Part shown: in pieces, positions 26,427 to 35,377 of the stretch
Layout: each line of letters starts with the position of its first letter
Numbering within the stretch: the first letter of the stretch is position 1
NCBI GenBank assembly: GCA_910589655.1
Contig: CAJUTJ010000106.1
Location: forward strand, 1 to 64,000
DNA: 64,000 bases
Direction: 5' to 3'
DNA from: an uncultured Acetatifactor sp.
Lineage (GTDB): Bacteria; Bacillota; Clostridia; Lachnospirales; Lachnospiraceae
Program-made: the position numbers and the translations under genes
The notes under the pieces: model-generated
The model's input: the letters and a program-made list of their open reading frames with translations, nothing else
The model's database searches: none
Told to the model about the DNA's origin: nothing

Positions 26427-27689
26427 ATGAATACAAAGAAATCTGTGAGCCTATTGGGATGCTGTGTGGTGAGGGATACCTTCGGGGTGCATGAGGAGGA
26501 AGGGGGATATATCATAAATCCGTATGTTCAGATACCCAATCCCGTATCGTTGGTTACTAAATCCCCCCTCTATGATGTAAATGCGGAAATAGATGATGAA
26601 ATTTTCGAAGGGAAGAGGGCTTTTATCAAAAAGTGCCAGATATTGGAGCTGAGGAAACAAGTGTTCCAATACATGTGGGGGGGGGTAACCTCTGATTACT
26701 TTCTGCTTGACTGCGGTGAGTTCCGGAAAAATATATTGTATTTTCCGGAGACGGACGGATGGTTTACGGAAGGGCACAAAGACCTTTTGGAAAAGTATAT
26801 CGAGAGAGGGCTGGTTCCTGAAAAGTATGAGGTGATACGTCCGCTGGAGATGGACAGGACAGAGCTGTATTCCTATTTAAGAAAGTTTTGTGATGAGCTG
26901 CTGCACCGGTTTGACAGGGAACATATCATTCTGCTGGAAACAAAGTTTGTGGAATTTCATACGGACGGAAAATGCATTCAGGCATTCCGAATGGGGCATG
27001 AGGGGATAGAGAAGAACAATATTCAGCTCAAATTGTGCTATGATTACGTCAAATCGTACTTGCACGGATGTCATATTGTAGAATTTCCAAAAGGGGTAAT
27101 GGCAGATACAAACCATAAATGGTTAAAGCATTACATGCATTATGTTCCGGAGTATTATGACTACTCTTTAAAAGCGGTTGACATTATTACGCAGAACGCC
27201 GGCGGCAGGCCGGATGAGGAGAAGAGTCTGGAAGTCTTAAAACATACCTATGAAAAACTATTTCAAGAGAAACATGACGTGGTTTTGAGGAGTACTTTGG
27301 ATCTGCAGAAGAAGAAAAATATGGCCGCAGATAAAATGTTAAAGTATGAACAATTTTTCAAGAAGATATTGCTGGAAGACGGCAGGGAAAAAATCAAGGA
27401 AGTTTTGGAAGAGAGGGGAGTCCGCACCTGCGCTTTTTACGGGAAGACCCGGATAACGGAAGTGTTTTTGGCATGGTTCAGGAGCTGGGGGATTGGGGTG
27501 GAATATGTGGTGGAAAATTATTCCAAGGTGTCTGTTTGGATGGATATTCCGCTGATAAAGCGTACTGATGAAAATCTGCTCAACTGTACCAATATGATCA
27601 TCTGTGATATCCGATATGAGGCCATAAAAGATAAACTTGTAAAATGGGGGTTTACCGGAACCATATTTAATTATAATGAATTCATTTGA
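26427..27689 (+). CDS. DUF6270-like polysaccharide-locus protein, copy 1
   Basis: 420 residues. The N-terminus SVSLLGCCVVRDTFGVHEEE resembles the G-(S/C)-C-V-x-RD motif of DUF6270 proteins, which occur in capsule and teichoic acid clusters and may be SGNH-hydrolase relatives. Later blocks are DYFLLDCGEFRKNILYF and HIILLETKFVEFH. HIVEFPKGVMADTNHKWLKHYMHYVPEYYD supplies a conserved Asp-x-x-His-like site (written here as one region, residues about 215-245). After a coiled segment, a C-terminal Rossmann-like domain (about 330-420) has CAFYGKTRITEVFLAWF and MIICDIRYEAIKDKL. No signal peptide. A paralogue follows at 27935. Function unknown; perhaps an acyl or phosphoryl transferase acting on the polymer. 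Confidence 0.6.
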   Translation: MNTKKSVSLLGCCVVRDTFGVHEEEGGYIINPYVQIPNPVSLVTKSPLYDVNAEIDDEIFEGKRAFIKKCQILELRKQVFQYMWGGVTSDYFLLDCGEFRKNILYFPETDGWFTEGHKDLLEKYIERGLVPEKYEVIRPLEMDRTELYSYLRKFCDELLHRFDREHIILLETKFVEFHTDGKCIQAFRMGHEGIEKNNIQLKLCYDYVKSYLHGCHIVEFPKGVMADTNHKWLKHYMHYVPEYYDYSLKAVDIITQNAGGRPDEEKSLEVLKHTYEKLFQEKHDVVLRSTLDLQKKKNMAADKMLKYEQFFKKILLEDGREKIKEVLEERGVRTCAFYGKTRITEVFLAWFRSWGIGVEYVVENYSKVSVWMDIPLIKRTDENLLNCTNMIICDIRYEAIKDKLVKWGFTGTIFNYNEFI

Positions 27690-27934
27690 CGAAGCGGTCA
27701 TACCTCTTAAATCGGTTTTCCTTTCACTATCGGTCATTATCGGGAAACTCTCTTCAGACACTGTGTTTGACGCATCCGTCTATATCTGTCCGGCGGCATC
27801 ATCCGAAAGTCTTAACAAGGAATGGTTTAAAGCAGATATTCCGCATATTTTTTCGGCCGGAACACTATAAAACGATGCACCGGCAGATACGGGAAAGAAA
27901 ACAGAATAGGACTGATATTAAGAGGAGATATAGA

Positions 27935-29230
27935 ATGGAAGAACGAAAGATATCGCTGAATATATTGGGGTGTTGTGTGCTGAGGGACACTTTCGGTATG
28001 CATCCGGATGACGGAGGATATGTGGTGAACCGGTATGTCCAGATTCCCAGCCCCATATCATTGGTCACTGCCTCCCCTCTTTTGCGGAAGGATGCCGAGA
28101 TAGAGGATACTGTTTTTGAGGGGAAATCCGGGTTTGTGAAAAGATGCCAGCTTTTGGAGCTGAGAAAGCAGGTATTTGACTATTTGGGGGGGGCATCTTC
28201 GGATTATCTGATAATAGATTGCGCCGAAGCCAGAAAAAATGTGCTTTATTTTCCCGGTACGGGAGGGTGGTTTACGGAAAGCCACAAAGACTTATTGGCA
28301 AGATTTATAGAAAACGGTCTGCTGCCTGAACTGTATGAGTTGATTGATATTTTGGAGATGGAGAGGGAGACGCTGTATGCCTGTTTGAGGGATTTCTGTG
28401 ACCGGTTATTGGCGCAGTATGACAAAAAACATATTATTTTGTTTGAAATTAAAGCCGTGAAATTTCACAGTGACGGCAGGCTGTTTCAAGTATTCGGAGG
28501 GAAAAACAAAATCGCGGAGCAGTATAATGCCCGGATGAAGCTGTGCTTTGACTATGTAAAAACGTATCTGGAAGGATGCCATATCGTGGAATTTCCCCAC
28601 AATGTTGTGGGCGATACCCATCATAAATGGGGAAGGGCTTTGCTGCATTATGTTCCGGAATATTATGACTACGCGCAGGAGGCGGTGGATATTATTACGA
28701 AACGTGCCGGCTCTTTGGAGGAAGAACAGGAAGAGCTTACTCGGCTGAAGCATGATTACGAGACTGCTCTCCGCAAAAAATACGGGGATATTTTACAGGC
28801 TTCTATGGAGCAGACAGAGCTGGAAAAGCGCAGCGGAGAAAAAATTTTAAAATATGAACGGTATTTTAAGAAGCTGCTCATCGAGGACGGCAAGGAGAAA
28901 ATACGGGCATACTTGGAGGAATTGGGAATCCGTTCCTGTGCATTTTACGGCAGGACACAGATTACCTATGTATTCCTTCCATGGTTTAGAAGCTGGGGGA
29001 TCCACATTGAATATGTGGTGGAAAATTATTCGGTAAAGTCGGTCTGGGAGGGCATCCCTTTTATAAAGAGGAGCGATTCCAAGCTGTTGGACAGCAGAAA
29101 TATGATTATCTGTGATATCAACTATGAAGCGATAAAGAGGCGGCTTGCCGCTCTCGGATACACCGGAACCGTTTTAAGCTATAATGATCTGATTTCCCCG
29201 CGTGGAGATGCTTTTTCAAACACACCCTAA
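27935..29230 (+). CDS. DUF6270-like polysaccharide-locus protein, copy 2
   Basis: 431 residues from the ATG at 27935, which has AGAGGAGA upstream; the frame extends further 5' but without a start signal. It parallels copy 1 along its length: LNILGCCVLRDTFGMHPDD, DYLIIDCAEARKNVLYF, IVEFPHNVVGDTHHKWGRAL, HYVPEYYDYAQEAVDIIT and a C-terminal CAFYGRTQITYVFLPWF with MIICDINYEAIKRRL. The clear full-length similarity points to a local tandem duplication followed by divergence. Conserved positions between the two (the GCC-x-x-RDTFG start, the D-x-x-H region) probably mark the active site. Both are predicted cytoplasmic. The 245 bases between the copies hold no obvious gene. Confidence 0.6.
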   Translation: MEERKISLNILGCCVLRDTFGMHPDDGGYVVNRYVQIPSPISLVTASPLLRKDAEIEDTVFEGKSGFVKRCQLLELRKQVFDYLGGASSDYLIIDCAEARKNVLYFPGTGGWFTESHKDLLARFIENGLLPELYELIDILEMERETLYACLRDFCDRLLAQYDKKHIILFEIKAVKFHSDGRLFQVFGGKNKIAEQYNARMKLCFDYVKTYLEGCHIVEFPHNVVGDTHHKWGRALLHYVPEYYDYAQEAVDIITKRAGSLEEEQEELTRLKHDYETALRKKYGDILQASMEQTELEKRSGEKILKYERYFKKLLIEDGKEKIRAYLEELGIRSCAFYGRTQITYVFLPWFRSWGIHIEYVVENYSVKSVWEGIPFIKRSDSKLLDSRNMIICDINYEAIKRRLAALGYTGTVLSYNDLISPRGDAFSNTP

Positions 29231-29393
29231 CGTTCTTTTAAAGTTTTGCCCTGTTGGATTTGATTGTACCGTTATCGGCAGTATGACGGGAAGTTGGATA
29301 AAAATGCGTATTCAACTATTGACTCTTGGCAGCGGAATAAATTCCACGGAATAGATTCCCTTGTATGAATGTGCTCCGCAGCACGTAGATGGG

Positions 29394-30599
29394 ATGGAAA
29401 TGTATAAAGAAGATACCCCTTTTATAACGATTATTGTTCCGGCATACAATGTGGAGCGGTATGTGGAACAGTGCTTGGACAGTCTGGCCGGACAGACTTC
29501 CCGGAATTTTAAAGTAGTCCTTGTAAACGACGGATCCACGGACCGGACAGAGGAAATTTGTAAAAAATATGTTTCCGGTTTTCGGAATATTTTTACCTAT
29601 GTACGTCAGGAAAACAAGGGGTTGGGTGCGGCAAGGAATACAGGTCTCTCCATGGTGAAAACGCCCTATGTCTGTTTCCTCGACAGTGACGACTGGCAGG
29701 ATATCCGTTTTGTGGAGAAGCTGGAGGTATTTATTGACCGGCTGGACTTTGCGCCCGACATGGTTTTTACATTGCCCTTCTGCTATAACGAAGCATCCCG
29801 TCTCGTAGAGTATTGGATGGATAAACCCTTGTATGATGAGATATTTGCGGCGGAGCGGGGCGGCAGTCCTCTGTCTCTGGATGCCCGAACGTGTCCGGAG
29901 CTGTATTTGCTGGAAGTAAATGCAAACCGGAAAGTTTATCGGACGGATTTTCTCCGGGAGAACCGGTTTGCTTTTCCCGAAGGCGTTAAGTGGGAGGATA
30001 TCAGACCCCATGTCCAGCTGGTGCATTTGGCCAAAAGCTGTGTGGCGCTGCCCGCCACGGGCTTTCTATACCGTAAGAATAATTCCGGACAGATTACCGC
30101 GGAGACGGGGGCGGGGAGACTGGACATACTGTCCGTGTTTGAGGATGTATTGGGGCAGGTGGCCGGAGGCGGGTATACGGAGAAAGAGTGTTCCGCCGTT
30201 ATGAATCTGATCTGTAATTATACGTTGTGGATGTTGGAAATGACCAACATGGATTACATACAACCGCTGCTGGAAGGGCTGCACAGGGTATATGCGGATA
30301 TTCCCGGCAGTATGACGGCCGCTTTTTTGGCGGATACGTCCTTGCAGCCGGAGGAAAAGAATAAGCGGCTGGGATTAACGGAATGTCTCAGGGGAGACGG
30401 GTGGCGTGGACTGGCCGATTACGAAGGCCGGCAGAACTTATACCGGTATTGGTTCGAAAACGGCGGGAAAAAGAAAAATCTCATCGGCGGCGGAATCCAG
30501 TGCATCAAGGACAGCGGGCTGAAGTACACCATAAAGCTCCTGTTCCGCAAAATTTTATACCGGATGCTGCCCGGAAGCATTTTGCGTTGCCGGAAATAG
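29394..30599 (+). CDS. Family 2 glycosyltransferase
   Basis: About 401 residues. ATGs at 29394 and 29400 are the likely starts; a TTG at 29361 is possible and none has a strong ribosome binding site. GT-A motifs are FITIIVPAYNVERYVEQCL, VVLVNDGSTDRTEEIC, the acceptor glycine loop ENKGLGAARNTGL, and the metal site CFLDSDDWQD. A C-terminal helical extension (about 250-400) includes the basic segment LKYTIKLLFRKILYRML, which may touch the membrane. It should transfer one sugar in repeat-unit synthesis. The next glycosyltransferase gene follows closely. Confidence 0.87.
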   Translation: MEMYKEDTPFITIIVPAYNVERYVEQCLDSLAGQTSRNFKVVLVNDGSTDRTEEICKKYVSGFRNIFTYVRQENKGLGAARNTGLSMVKTPYVCFLDSDDWQDIRFVEKLEVFIDRLDFAPDMVFTLPFCYNEASRLVEYWMDKPLYDEIFAAERGGSPLSLDARTCPELYLLEVNANRKVYRTDFLRENRFAFPEGVKWEDIRPHVQLVHLAKSCVALPATGFLYRKNNSGQITAETGAGRLDILSVFEDVLGQVAGGGYTEKECSAVMNLICNYTLWMLEMTNMDYIQPLLEGLHRVYADIPGSMTAAFLADTSLQPEEKNKRLGLTECLRGDGWRGLADYEGRQNLYRYWFENGGKKKNLIGGGIQCIKDSGLKYTIKLLFRKILYRMLPGSILRCRK

Positions 30600-30670
30600 G
30601 CAAAAGAAAAATGCAAAAGAAAAATGCTTCCGTATCGGGGGGCGTTGGAGTGGAGGGACGGAACTGGAAT

Positions 30671-32092
30671 ATGGAAGAATTAGAGTTGTTTTTGGCGTGT
30701 CATCATGGGATACGGAAAGCCGCCTTTTTGGTGGGTGACTGCGGCCCGGAAAGAATAGAAGAAATATTTCAATATACGGATTTAGAGCAGTGCTGCATTA
30801 TATGCCCATGGCCTTCCGGAGATATCGGGATTCTGGAGGAAAGACTGAGGAACGATGCCGCAAGGGGGCTGTTTCATGCACCCCGCAGCCTGACATGCGT
30901 GCCCTATTATCAATTTGAAGGCATGGAAGGAACATGGGCGCTATGCCCCATAAGATGCGGCGGGGAGGATATTCTGCCCTTGCTGAAATACCATCCGGCA
31001 TACTTGTCCGGTTCCGTGGAAGAAGGGGCGGTGAGCGCGTTCCGTCTCTGGGAGGAATGCAGGACTTTCTGCCGGAATGTGGGGCTTAAGACGTGGCGGC
31101 AGGGCAAAGCCCCCCTTTTCCTTGATTGGGAAAAGAAGGGGGGAGAGGAGAAGGAGCTCAGTGTCATTCTTCCCGTCTACAATGTTGCCCCTTATATAGA
31201 AAAGTGTTTAAAAACCGTTACGGAATGGAAAGCGGATTATGTGGAATTCATTTTTGTCAGCGACGGCTCCAAGGATCAGTCCGCGGCCATTGTCAAGAGA
31301 TGGATGAAGCAGGATTCCCGTATCCGGTTGATCGAAAAGGAGAACGGAGGATGCGCATCGGCCAGACAGGCAGGCTTGGAGTATGCGTCCGGACGCTATA
31401 TCGGCTTTGTGGATCCGGATGATTTTATTGACGGAAATATGTACCGGAAGCTGCTGAAAGCCGCCATGTGCGGCAGCTTTGACATCAGTCTGTGCGGATA
31501 TAACGAATATTATGAGAATTCCGGAACAGTAAAGCCGGCGGAGGATTCTCTGTGGTATCCCTATCTGGACGGCTGCTATGACAGCGACAAGATTAAGGAA
31601 CTGATTACATATTGCAGAGTGGCTATCTGGAGGGGAATCTATCGAAGAAAATTTCTGGAGGAAAATGACATCAATTTCCATACGGACATTCGACGATTTG
31701 ACGATCTCCCGTTCAAGGTCGAGACATTTGCGCAGGCAAAATCAGTGGTTATGATTCCCGAATATTTGTATTACTACCGGCTGGAAAGAGAAGGGCAGGA
31801 TGTTGCCGCCGATGATGAGCGTCTGTATGTCCATTTTGATATTTTCCGGCATTTGAACCGTTCTGTGGGAGGGATGAGAAACCAGAAGCTCACGGACCAT
31901 CTGCAGATGTGCAAAATTCAGACACACCGTTACGCCCTCTCCAAGATAAAGGAGGAGTACAGGGAGGAATATTTGAAGCGAACCAGAGAAGATTTAAATT
32001 CTCTCTGTGATTTCCGGCGGACTTATAAGGCGGCAAATATGATTTTGGGCAGCGGCATAGCGGAGGAATACAGGAAGATTATGACGGGATGA
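30671..32092 (+). CDS. Family 2 glycosyltransferase with N-terminal extension
   Basis: About 473 residues from the ATG at 30671; the ATG at 30611 is an alternative. The first 155 residues (LELFLACHHGIRKAAFLVGD, CCIICPWPSGDIGILEERL) form a separate small domain without a recognised family. The GT-A domain starts near residue 160: LSVILPVYNVAPYIEKCL, FIFVSDGSKDQSAAIV, ENGGCASARQAGLEYASGRY, and IGFVDPDDFIDGNMY with the DXD-like site. RRFDDLPFKVETF is the late conserved block. The N-terminal piece could bind a partner or a nucleotide sugar. It sits in the operon after another GT2 gene. Confidence 0.82.
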   Translation: MEELELFLACHHGIRKAAFLVGDCGPERIEEIFQYTDLEQCCIICPWPSGDIGILEERLRNDAARGLFHAPRSLTCVPYYQFEGMEGTWALCPIRCGGEDILPLLKYHPAYLSGSVEEGAVSAFRLWEECRTFCRNVGLKTWRQGKAPLFLDWEKKGGEEKELSVILPVYNVAPYIEKCLKTVTEWKADYVEFIFVSDGSKDQSAAIVKRWMKQDSRIRLIEKENGGCASARQAGLEYASGRYIGFVDPDDFIDGNMYRKLLKAAMCGSFDISLCGYNEYYENSGTVKPAEDSLWYPYLDGCYDSDKIKELITYCRVAIWRGIYRRKFLEENDINFHTDIRRFDDLPFKVETFAQAKSVVMIPEYLYYYRLEREGQDVAADDERLYVHFDIFRHLNRSVGGMRNQKLTDHLQMCKIQTHRYALSKIKEEYREEYLKRTREDLNSLCDFRRTYKAANMILGSGIAEEYRKIMTG

Positions 32093-32203
32093 CGGAAGGG
32101 AAGCCTGAAAAGAACAGGATAGGATTTTAGGAAACGGAAAGAGATATCAAAGCAGGCATTGCAGGTAATTGAAAACAGTTAGAGATAATACGGGAAGAAT
32201 CGG

Positions 32204-33223
32204 ATGAATAAAGTATGCATTGCAGTGAATATATGTACTTACAAGCGTGAAAAGTATATAAGGCGGATATTGGGATGCTTTCAAAGGTCGCTTTTTTTTG
32301 ACGGAGAAGAGCGGACGGATTATTTAGGTGCATTGTATATCTATGTGATTGATAACGCGTGCGAGCTTCCGGAAACGGAATCGGAGCACATTAAGCTGAA
32401 GCATAATCCTCAAGGCAATACGGGCGGATCCGGCGGCTACCAGTACGGAATTGAGCTGATCCGCTCATCGGCATTGCCGTTTACGCATGTCGTATTTATG
32501 GATGATGACGTGGAATTCGAGATTTCCTGTTTTTACAAGCTTTTTGATTTTCTGAGCCGTGTGGACGGGGAAAACGCCCGCAGGCCGGTGGCCGGAAGAA
32601 TGTTCCGGCTGGACAACCGCAGGATCCAATCCACTGCGGGGGAAGTGTGGAATTCCGGTAAAATCGTACATATCGGCCAGAACAAAACAGCGGAAGAGGT
32701 AGAAGGGGAAGAGGAGGTAAACTACGCTTCGGGTGCCGAATACGGCGGCTGGTGGTTCTGCTGTTTTCCCTATGATTTTGTTAAGGAAAATGATATTATG
32801 CCCTTTTTTATCCATTGTGATGATGTGGAATACGGGCTGAGATGCGGCCGTTCTCCCGTCATTATTAAGGGGGTTCAAGTCTGGCACGAAACTTTTGAAT
32901 ATAGACAGACTCCTATTATATGTTATTATGATACGAGGAACACATTGTTTGTAAACGAGAAATTCCGTCTGAATGATAATGCGTCCAATGTGCTCTCAGA
33001 CTGGAAAAGCAGGATATCCTTTTACCATTCGAGGGGGAAATGGGATTATGAATATTATGCCATAAAAGGGATGGGAGACTATCTGAAAGGAGTAGGATGG
33101 CTTACGAAAATCCATCCGGGAAAGTACCATAAGAAGCTGCAAAATGCAAAAATCAGCCGATATAAAAATGCGATTATGTGGAGAACCGTAGAATGCCGTT
33201 TTAAAAAGAAATATAAATTGTAG
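32204..33223 (+). CDS. GlfT2-like galactofuranosyltransferase, short form
   Basis: 339 residues, lacking the N-terminal and C-terminal extensions of the enzyme at 17201. Motifs: VCIAVNICTYKREKYIRRIL, HNPQGNTGGSGGYQYGIELI, THVVFMDDDVEFE, EYGGWWFCCFPYDF, FFIHCDDVEYGLRC, and VQVWHETFEY with the catalytic-base-like His. These match the longer GlfT2-like protein block for block, so both probably use UDP-galactofuranose. Having two enzymes suggests initiation and elongation or two linkage types, as GlfT1 and GlfT2 divide the work in mycobacteria. Glf is encoded 95 bases downstream. Confidence 0.82.
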   Translation: MNKVCIAVNICTYKREKYIRRILGCFQRSLFFDGEERTDYLGALYIYVIDNACELPETESEHIKLKHNPQGNTGGSGGYQYGIELIRSSALPFTHVVFMDDDVEFEISCFYKLFDFLSRVDGENARRPVAGRMFRLDNRRIQSTAGEVWNSGKIVHIGQNKTAEEVEGEEEVNYASGAEYGGWWFCCFPYDFVKENDIMPFFIHCDDVEYGLRCGRSPVIIKGVQVWHETFEYRQTPIICYYDTRNTLFVNEKFRLNDNASNVLSDWKSRISFYHSRGKWDYEYYAIKGMGDYLKGVGWLTKIHPGKYHKKLQNAKISRYKNAIMWRTVECRFKKKYKL

Positions 33224-33317
33224 CGGCATTGATACGAACCACGGGGATATCGGCTCCATCCTGACGGAACGCATGGGCAATTGAGTAAGACGGCATATAA
33301 AAATGGGAGAGTATAAA

Positions 33318-34439
33318 ATGAGATATGATTATTTGGTTGTGGGTGCGGGATTATACGGCGCGGTGTTTGCCCGTGAGGCAAAGGAGGCCGGGAAAAAGGT
33401 TCTGGTCATTGATAAGAGGCCGCATATAGCAGGAAATGTTTATTCGGAGAAGATAGAGGGGATAAATGTCCACAAATATGGCGCCCATATTTTTCACACG
33501 AATAATACCAAGGTATGGGAATATGTAAATCGGTTTGCCGCGTTCAACCGATTTACAAATTCACCCATCGCCAACTATAAGGGGGAGATATATTCCCTTC
33601 CCTTTAACATGTATACTTTTAACAAAATGTGGGGCGTAGTGACGCCTGAGGAAGCAAAAGCCAAGATTGAGGAGCAAAAGAGGGCGGCAGGAATCGAAGA
33701 ACCGCGGAATCTGGAAGAACAGGCCATTTCTCTGGCAGGAAAAGACATTTATGAAAAGTTAATAAAAGGATACACGGAAAAACAATGGGGAAGACCTTGC
33801 AGCCTGCTGCCGGCCTTTATTATCAAGAGGCTTCCGGTCAGGCTGACCTATGACAATAATTATTTCAATGCACTTTACCAAGGGATTCCTGTGGGAGGGT
33901 ACACTTCCATGGTGGAAAAAATGCTGGAAGGAACGGAAGTGCGGTTGGAAACGGATTATCTGGAGCAGAAGGCAGGGCTGGATGCGATGGCGGACAAAGT
34001 AATCTATACGGGTTCTATTGACGCATATTTTAATTATGCATTGGGAGCTTTGGAATACCGCTCGGTACGGTTTGAGACGGAAATCTTAGATCTGCCGAAT
34101 TTTCAGGGGAATGCGGCGGTAAACTACACAGATGCGGATACGCCGTGGACGCGGATCATTGAGCATAAATGGTTTGAATTCGGTAAAGATTCGGACGGGA
34201 AAGAGATTTCCAAAACGGTAATCAGCCGTGAATACAGTTCCGAGTGGAAGCCGGGAGCCGACCCCTATTATCCCGTCAATGATATCAAAAACAGCAAGCT
34301 CTATCAAGATTACAAGATTTTGGCAGAAAAGGAAGAAAACGTCATTTTCGGCGGCCGTTTGGGAGAGTATAAGTACTACGATATGGATGCCGTAGTGGAA
34401 AGCGCTTTGGAGACGGCGGGAAAGGAATTCCGGGTTTAA
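33318..34439 (+). CDS. glf: UDP-galactopyranose mutase
   Basis: 373 residues from the ATG at 33318, with GGGAGAG six bases upstream. An N-terminal FAD-binding Rossmann motif, DYLVVGAGLYGAVFAREA, is followed by KRPHIAGNVYSE. The family segments are KYGAHIFHTNNTKVWEYVNR, FTNSPIANYKGEIYSLPFNM and KLIKGYTEKQWGRPC. The C-terminal part has ISREYSSEWKPG, then YYPVNDIKN, GGRLGEYKYYDMDAV, with the usual flavin and substrate-binding arginines. It interconverts UDP-galactopyranose and UDP-galactofuranose through a flavin adduct. It is the last gene of the locus and supplies the donor for the two GlfT2-like enzymes. A terminator follows. Confidence 0.96.
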   Translation: MRYDYLVVGAGLYGAVFAREAKEAGKKVLVIDKRPHIAGNVYSEKIEGINVHKYGAHIFHTNNTKVWEYVNRFAAFNRFTNSPIANYKGEIYSLPFNMYTFNKMWGVVTPEEAKAKIEEQKRAAGIEEPRNLEEQAISLAGKDIYEKLIKGYTEKQWGRPCSLLPAFIIKRLPVRLTYDNNYFNALYQGIPVGGYTSMVEKMLEGTEVRLETDYLEQKAGLDAMADKVIYTGSIDAYFNYALGALEYRSVRFETEILDLPNFQGNAAVNYTDADTPWTRIIEHKWFEFGKDSDGKEISKTVISREYSSEWKPGADPYYPVNDIKNSKLYQDYKILAEKEENVIFGGRLGEYKYYDMDAVVESALETAGKEFRV

Positions 34440-34441
34440 GC

Positions 34442-34483
34442 AAAAAACCACCGCGCTGATTTCTCAGCGCGGCAGCCTTTTTT
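34442..34483. terminator. Bidirectional terminator between glf and the spore protein gene
   Basis: A perfect 9-bp stem CCGCGCTGA-TTTC-TCAGCGCGG (34451-34472) has AAAAAA on its left (34442-34447) and TTTTTT on its right (34478-34483). It can end transcripts from both convergent genes. Confidence 0.8.
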
Positions 34484-34528
34484 ATGAGCAGGTCTTTTCC
34501 CTGCTCGATTCAGCTCTTTCGGGGAGCC

Positions 34529-34729
34529 TTATTTCATCTGCTCTTCCTGCTTCTTGATCATACGACGAACCATCTCGCCGCCGATAGATCCTGCTTCACG
34601 GGAAGTCAGATCACCGTTGTAACCTTCCTTCAGGTTTACACCAAGCTCGGAAGCTACCTCAGTCTTAAAACGATCCATAGCTGCCTTTGCTTCAGGTACT
34701 TCTACTCTATTACTTCTGTTACCGGACAT
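34529..34729 (-). CDS. Small acid-soluble spore protein, alpha/beta type
   Basis: 66 residues from the ATG at 34729, which has GGAGG eight bases upstream; a second in-frame ATG at 34744 lies ahead of that site. The sequence matches the family: VPEAKAAMDRFKTEVASELG, then GYNGDLTSREAGSIGGEMVR and a basic end. The TEVASELG segment is where germination protease GPR cuts (after the Glu). These proteins coat DNA in the forespore, giving UV and heat resistance. Expression should be by sigma-G late in sporulation. A 14-bp imperfect palindrome at 34767-34801 lies in the predicted leader. This gene marks the organism as a spore former. Confidence 0.95.
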   Translation of the reverse strand: MSGNRSNRVEVPEAKAAMDRFKTEVASELGVNLKEGYNGDLTSREAGSIGGEMVRRMIKKQEEQMK

Positions 34730-34744
34730 TTCATTCACCTCCAT

Positions 34745-35377
34745 ACGTTTTTATTACCTTCTCTATTTTCAAGATAAGTGCTGCTATCACTTATCCTGAA
34801 AATTTTTCAGTCAAGTAATTGCTGCGACTTATCTTGGTCTTATTATCTGCCCTTCTCGGAAAAATATTATGGAAGTTTTTGGATTATTTATGGGTGTACA
34901 CGCTGTTTTTCAATTTCTGTGCATTTAATGCATGGAGCAGAGTTACTGTTCTTTTTTCCGCCACGGGTTGCAATGGGAAGAAAATTACATTCTTGACAAA
35001 GGGTAATAAGCAGAGCTAAAGTATATAATGAAAAAGCAACAAAACGCATCATGATAATGTAGGAGACCGGGAAGCATGGACTGCGGCTGACCGGAATCAA
35101 ACAGAGTATTCTGGCTTACAAAGATTCGTTCTGAGTGGTAAGGGCTTATTTTTTATACCCTGAAATTCTAAAAGGCTAAGATTTCCTCACATCAGGAATG
35201 CGGGATAAAAGTGCGCGCAGAGCCGCGCGGAAATGAGGGAAGGTTGAAAAAATTGCCTGATAGCAATTTTTTCAACCAAGAATTTGTGCCGAAGCGTCAC
35301 AAATTCCATGATGGCAGAGCGAAATCTGATATTTCGCTCGCCTCCTCAGCGTAAAACGCTTCGGAATGGAGGGAAAT
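34745..35377 (+). other. Long non-coding leader region before the uptake operon
   Basis: 633 bases without a supported gene. A candidate promoter is TTGACA (34993-34998) with TAAAGT (35017-35022) at 18 bases, or TATAAT (35024-35029) with a poor -35. Positions 35160-35240 are GC-variable with short inverted repeats. 35242-35377 is a cluster of hairpins described separately. Confidence 0.5.
35242..35373 (+). promoter_or_regulatory. Predicted structured 5' leader with a sequestered ribosome binding site
   Basis: Three perfect hairpins stand in a row. H1 has a 15-bp stem (35242-35256 with 35263-35277). H2 has GAATTTGTG (35280-35288) with CACAAATTC (35298-35306). H3 has GAGCGAAAT (35317-35325) with ATTTCGCTC (35331-35339). 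A fourth, AGCGT-AAA-ACGCT (35348-35360), is flanked by CCTCC (35341-35345), which complements the GGAGG ribosome binding site (35368-35372). The H2 loop CCGAAGCGT (35289-35297) is fully complementary to ACGCTTCGG (35356-35364), giving a rival fold. No known riboswitch class was recognised. Confidence 0.65.

Noticed and set aside
34778..35019. 72- and 66-residue plus-strand frames between the spore protein and uptake operon
   Set aside because: No ribosome binding site, overlapping frames of biased AT-rich composition, no domain.
35242..35377. Considered as a TPP or other known riboswitch, because the operon resembles thiamine-precursor or sulfonate uptake
   Set aside because: The conserved TPP motif CTGAGA and other class cores are not present. 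Kept only as an unclassified structured leader.
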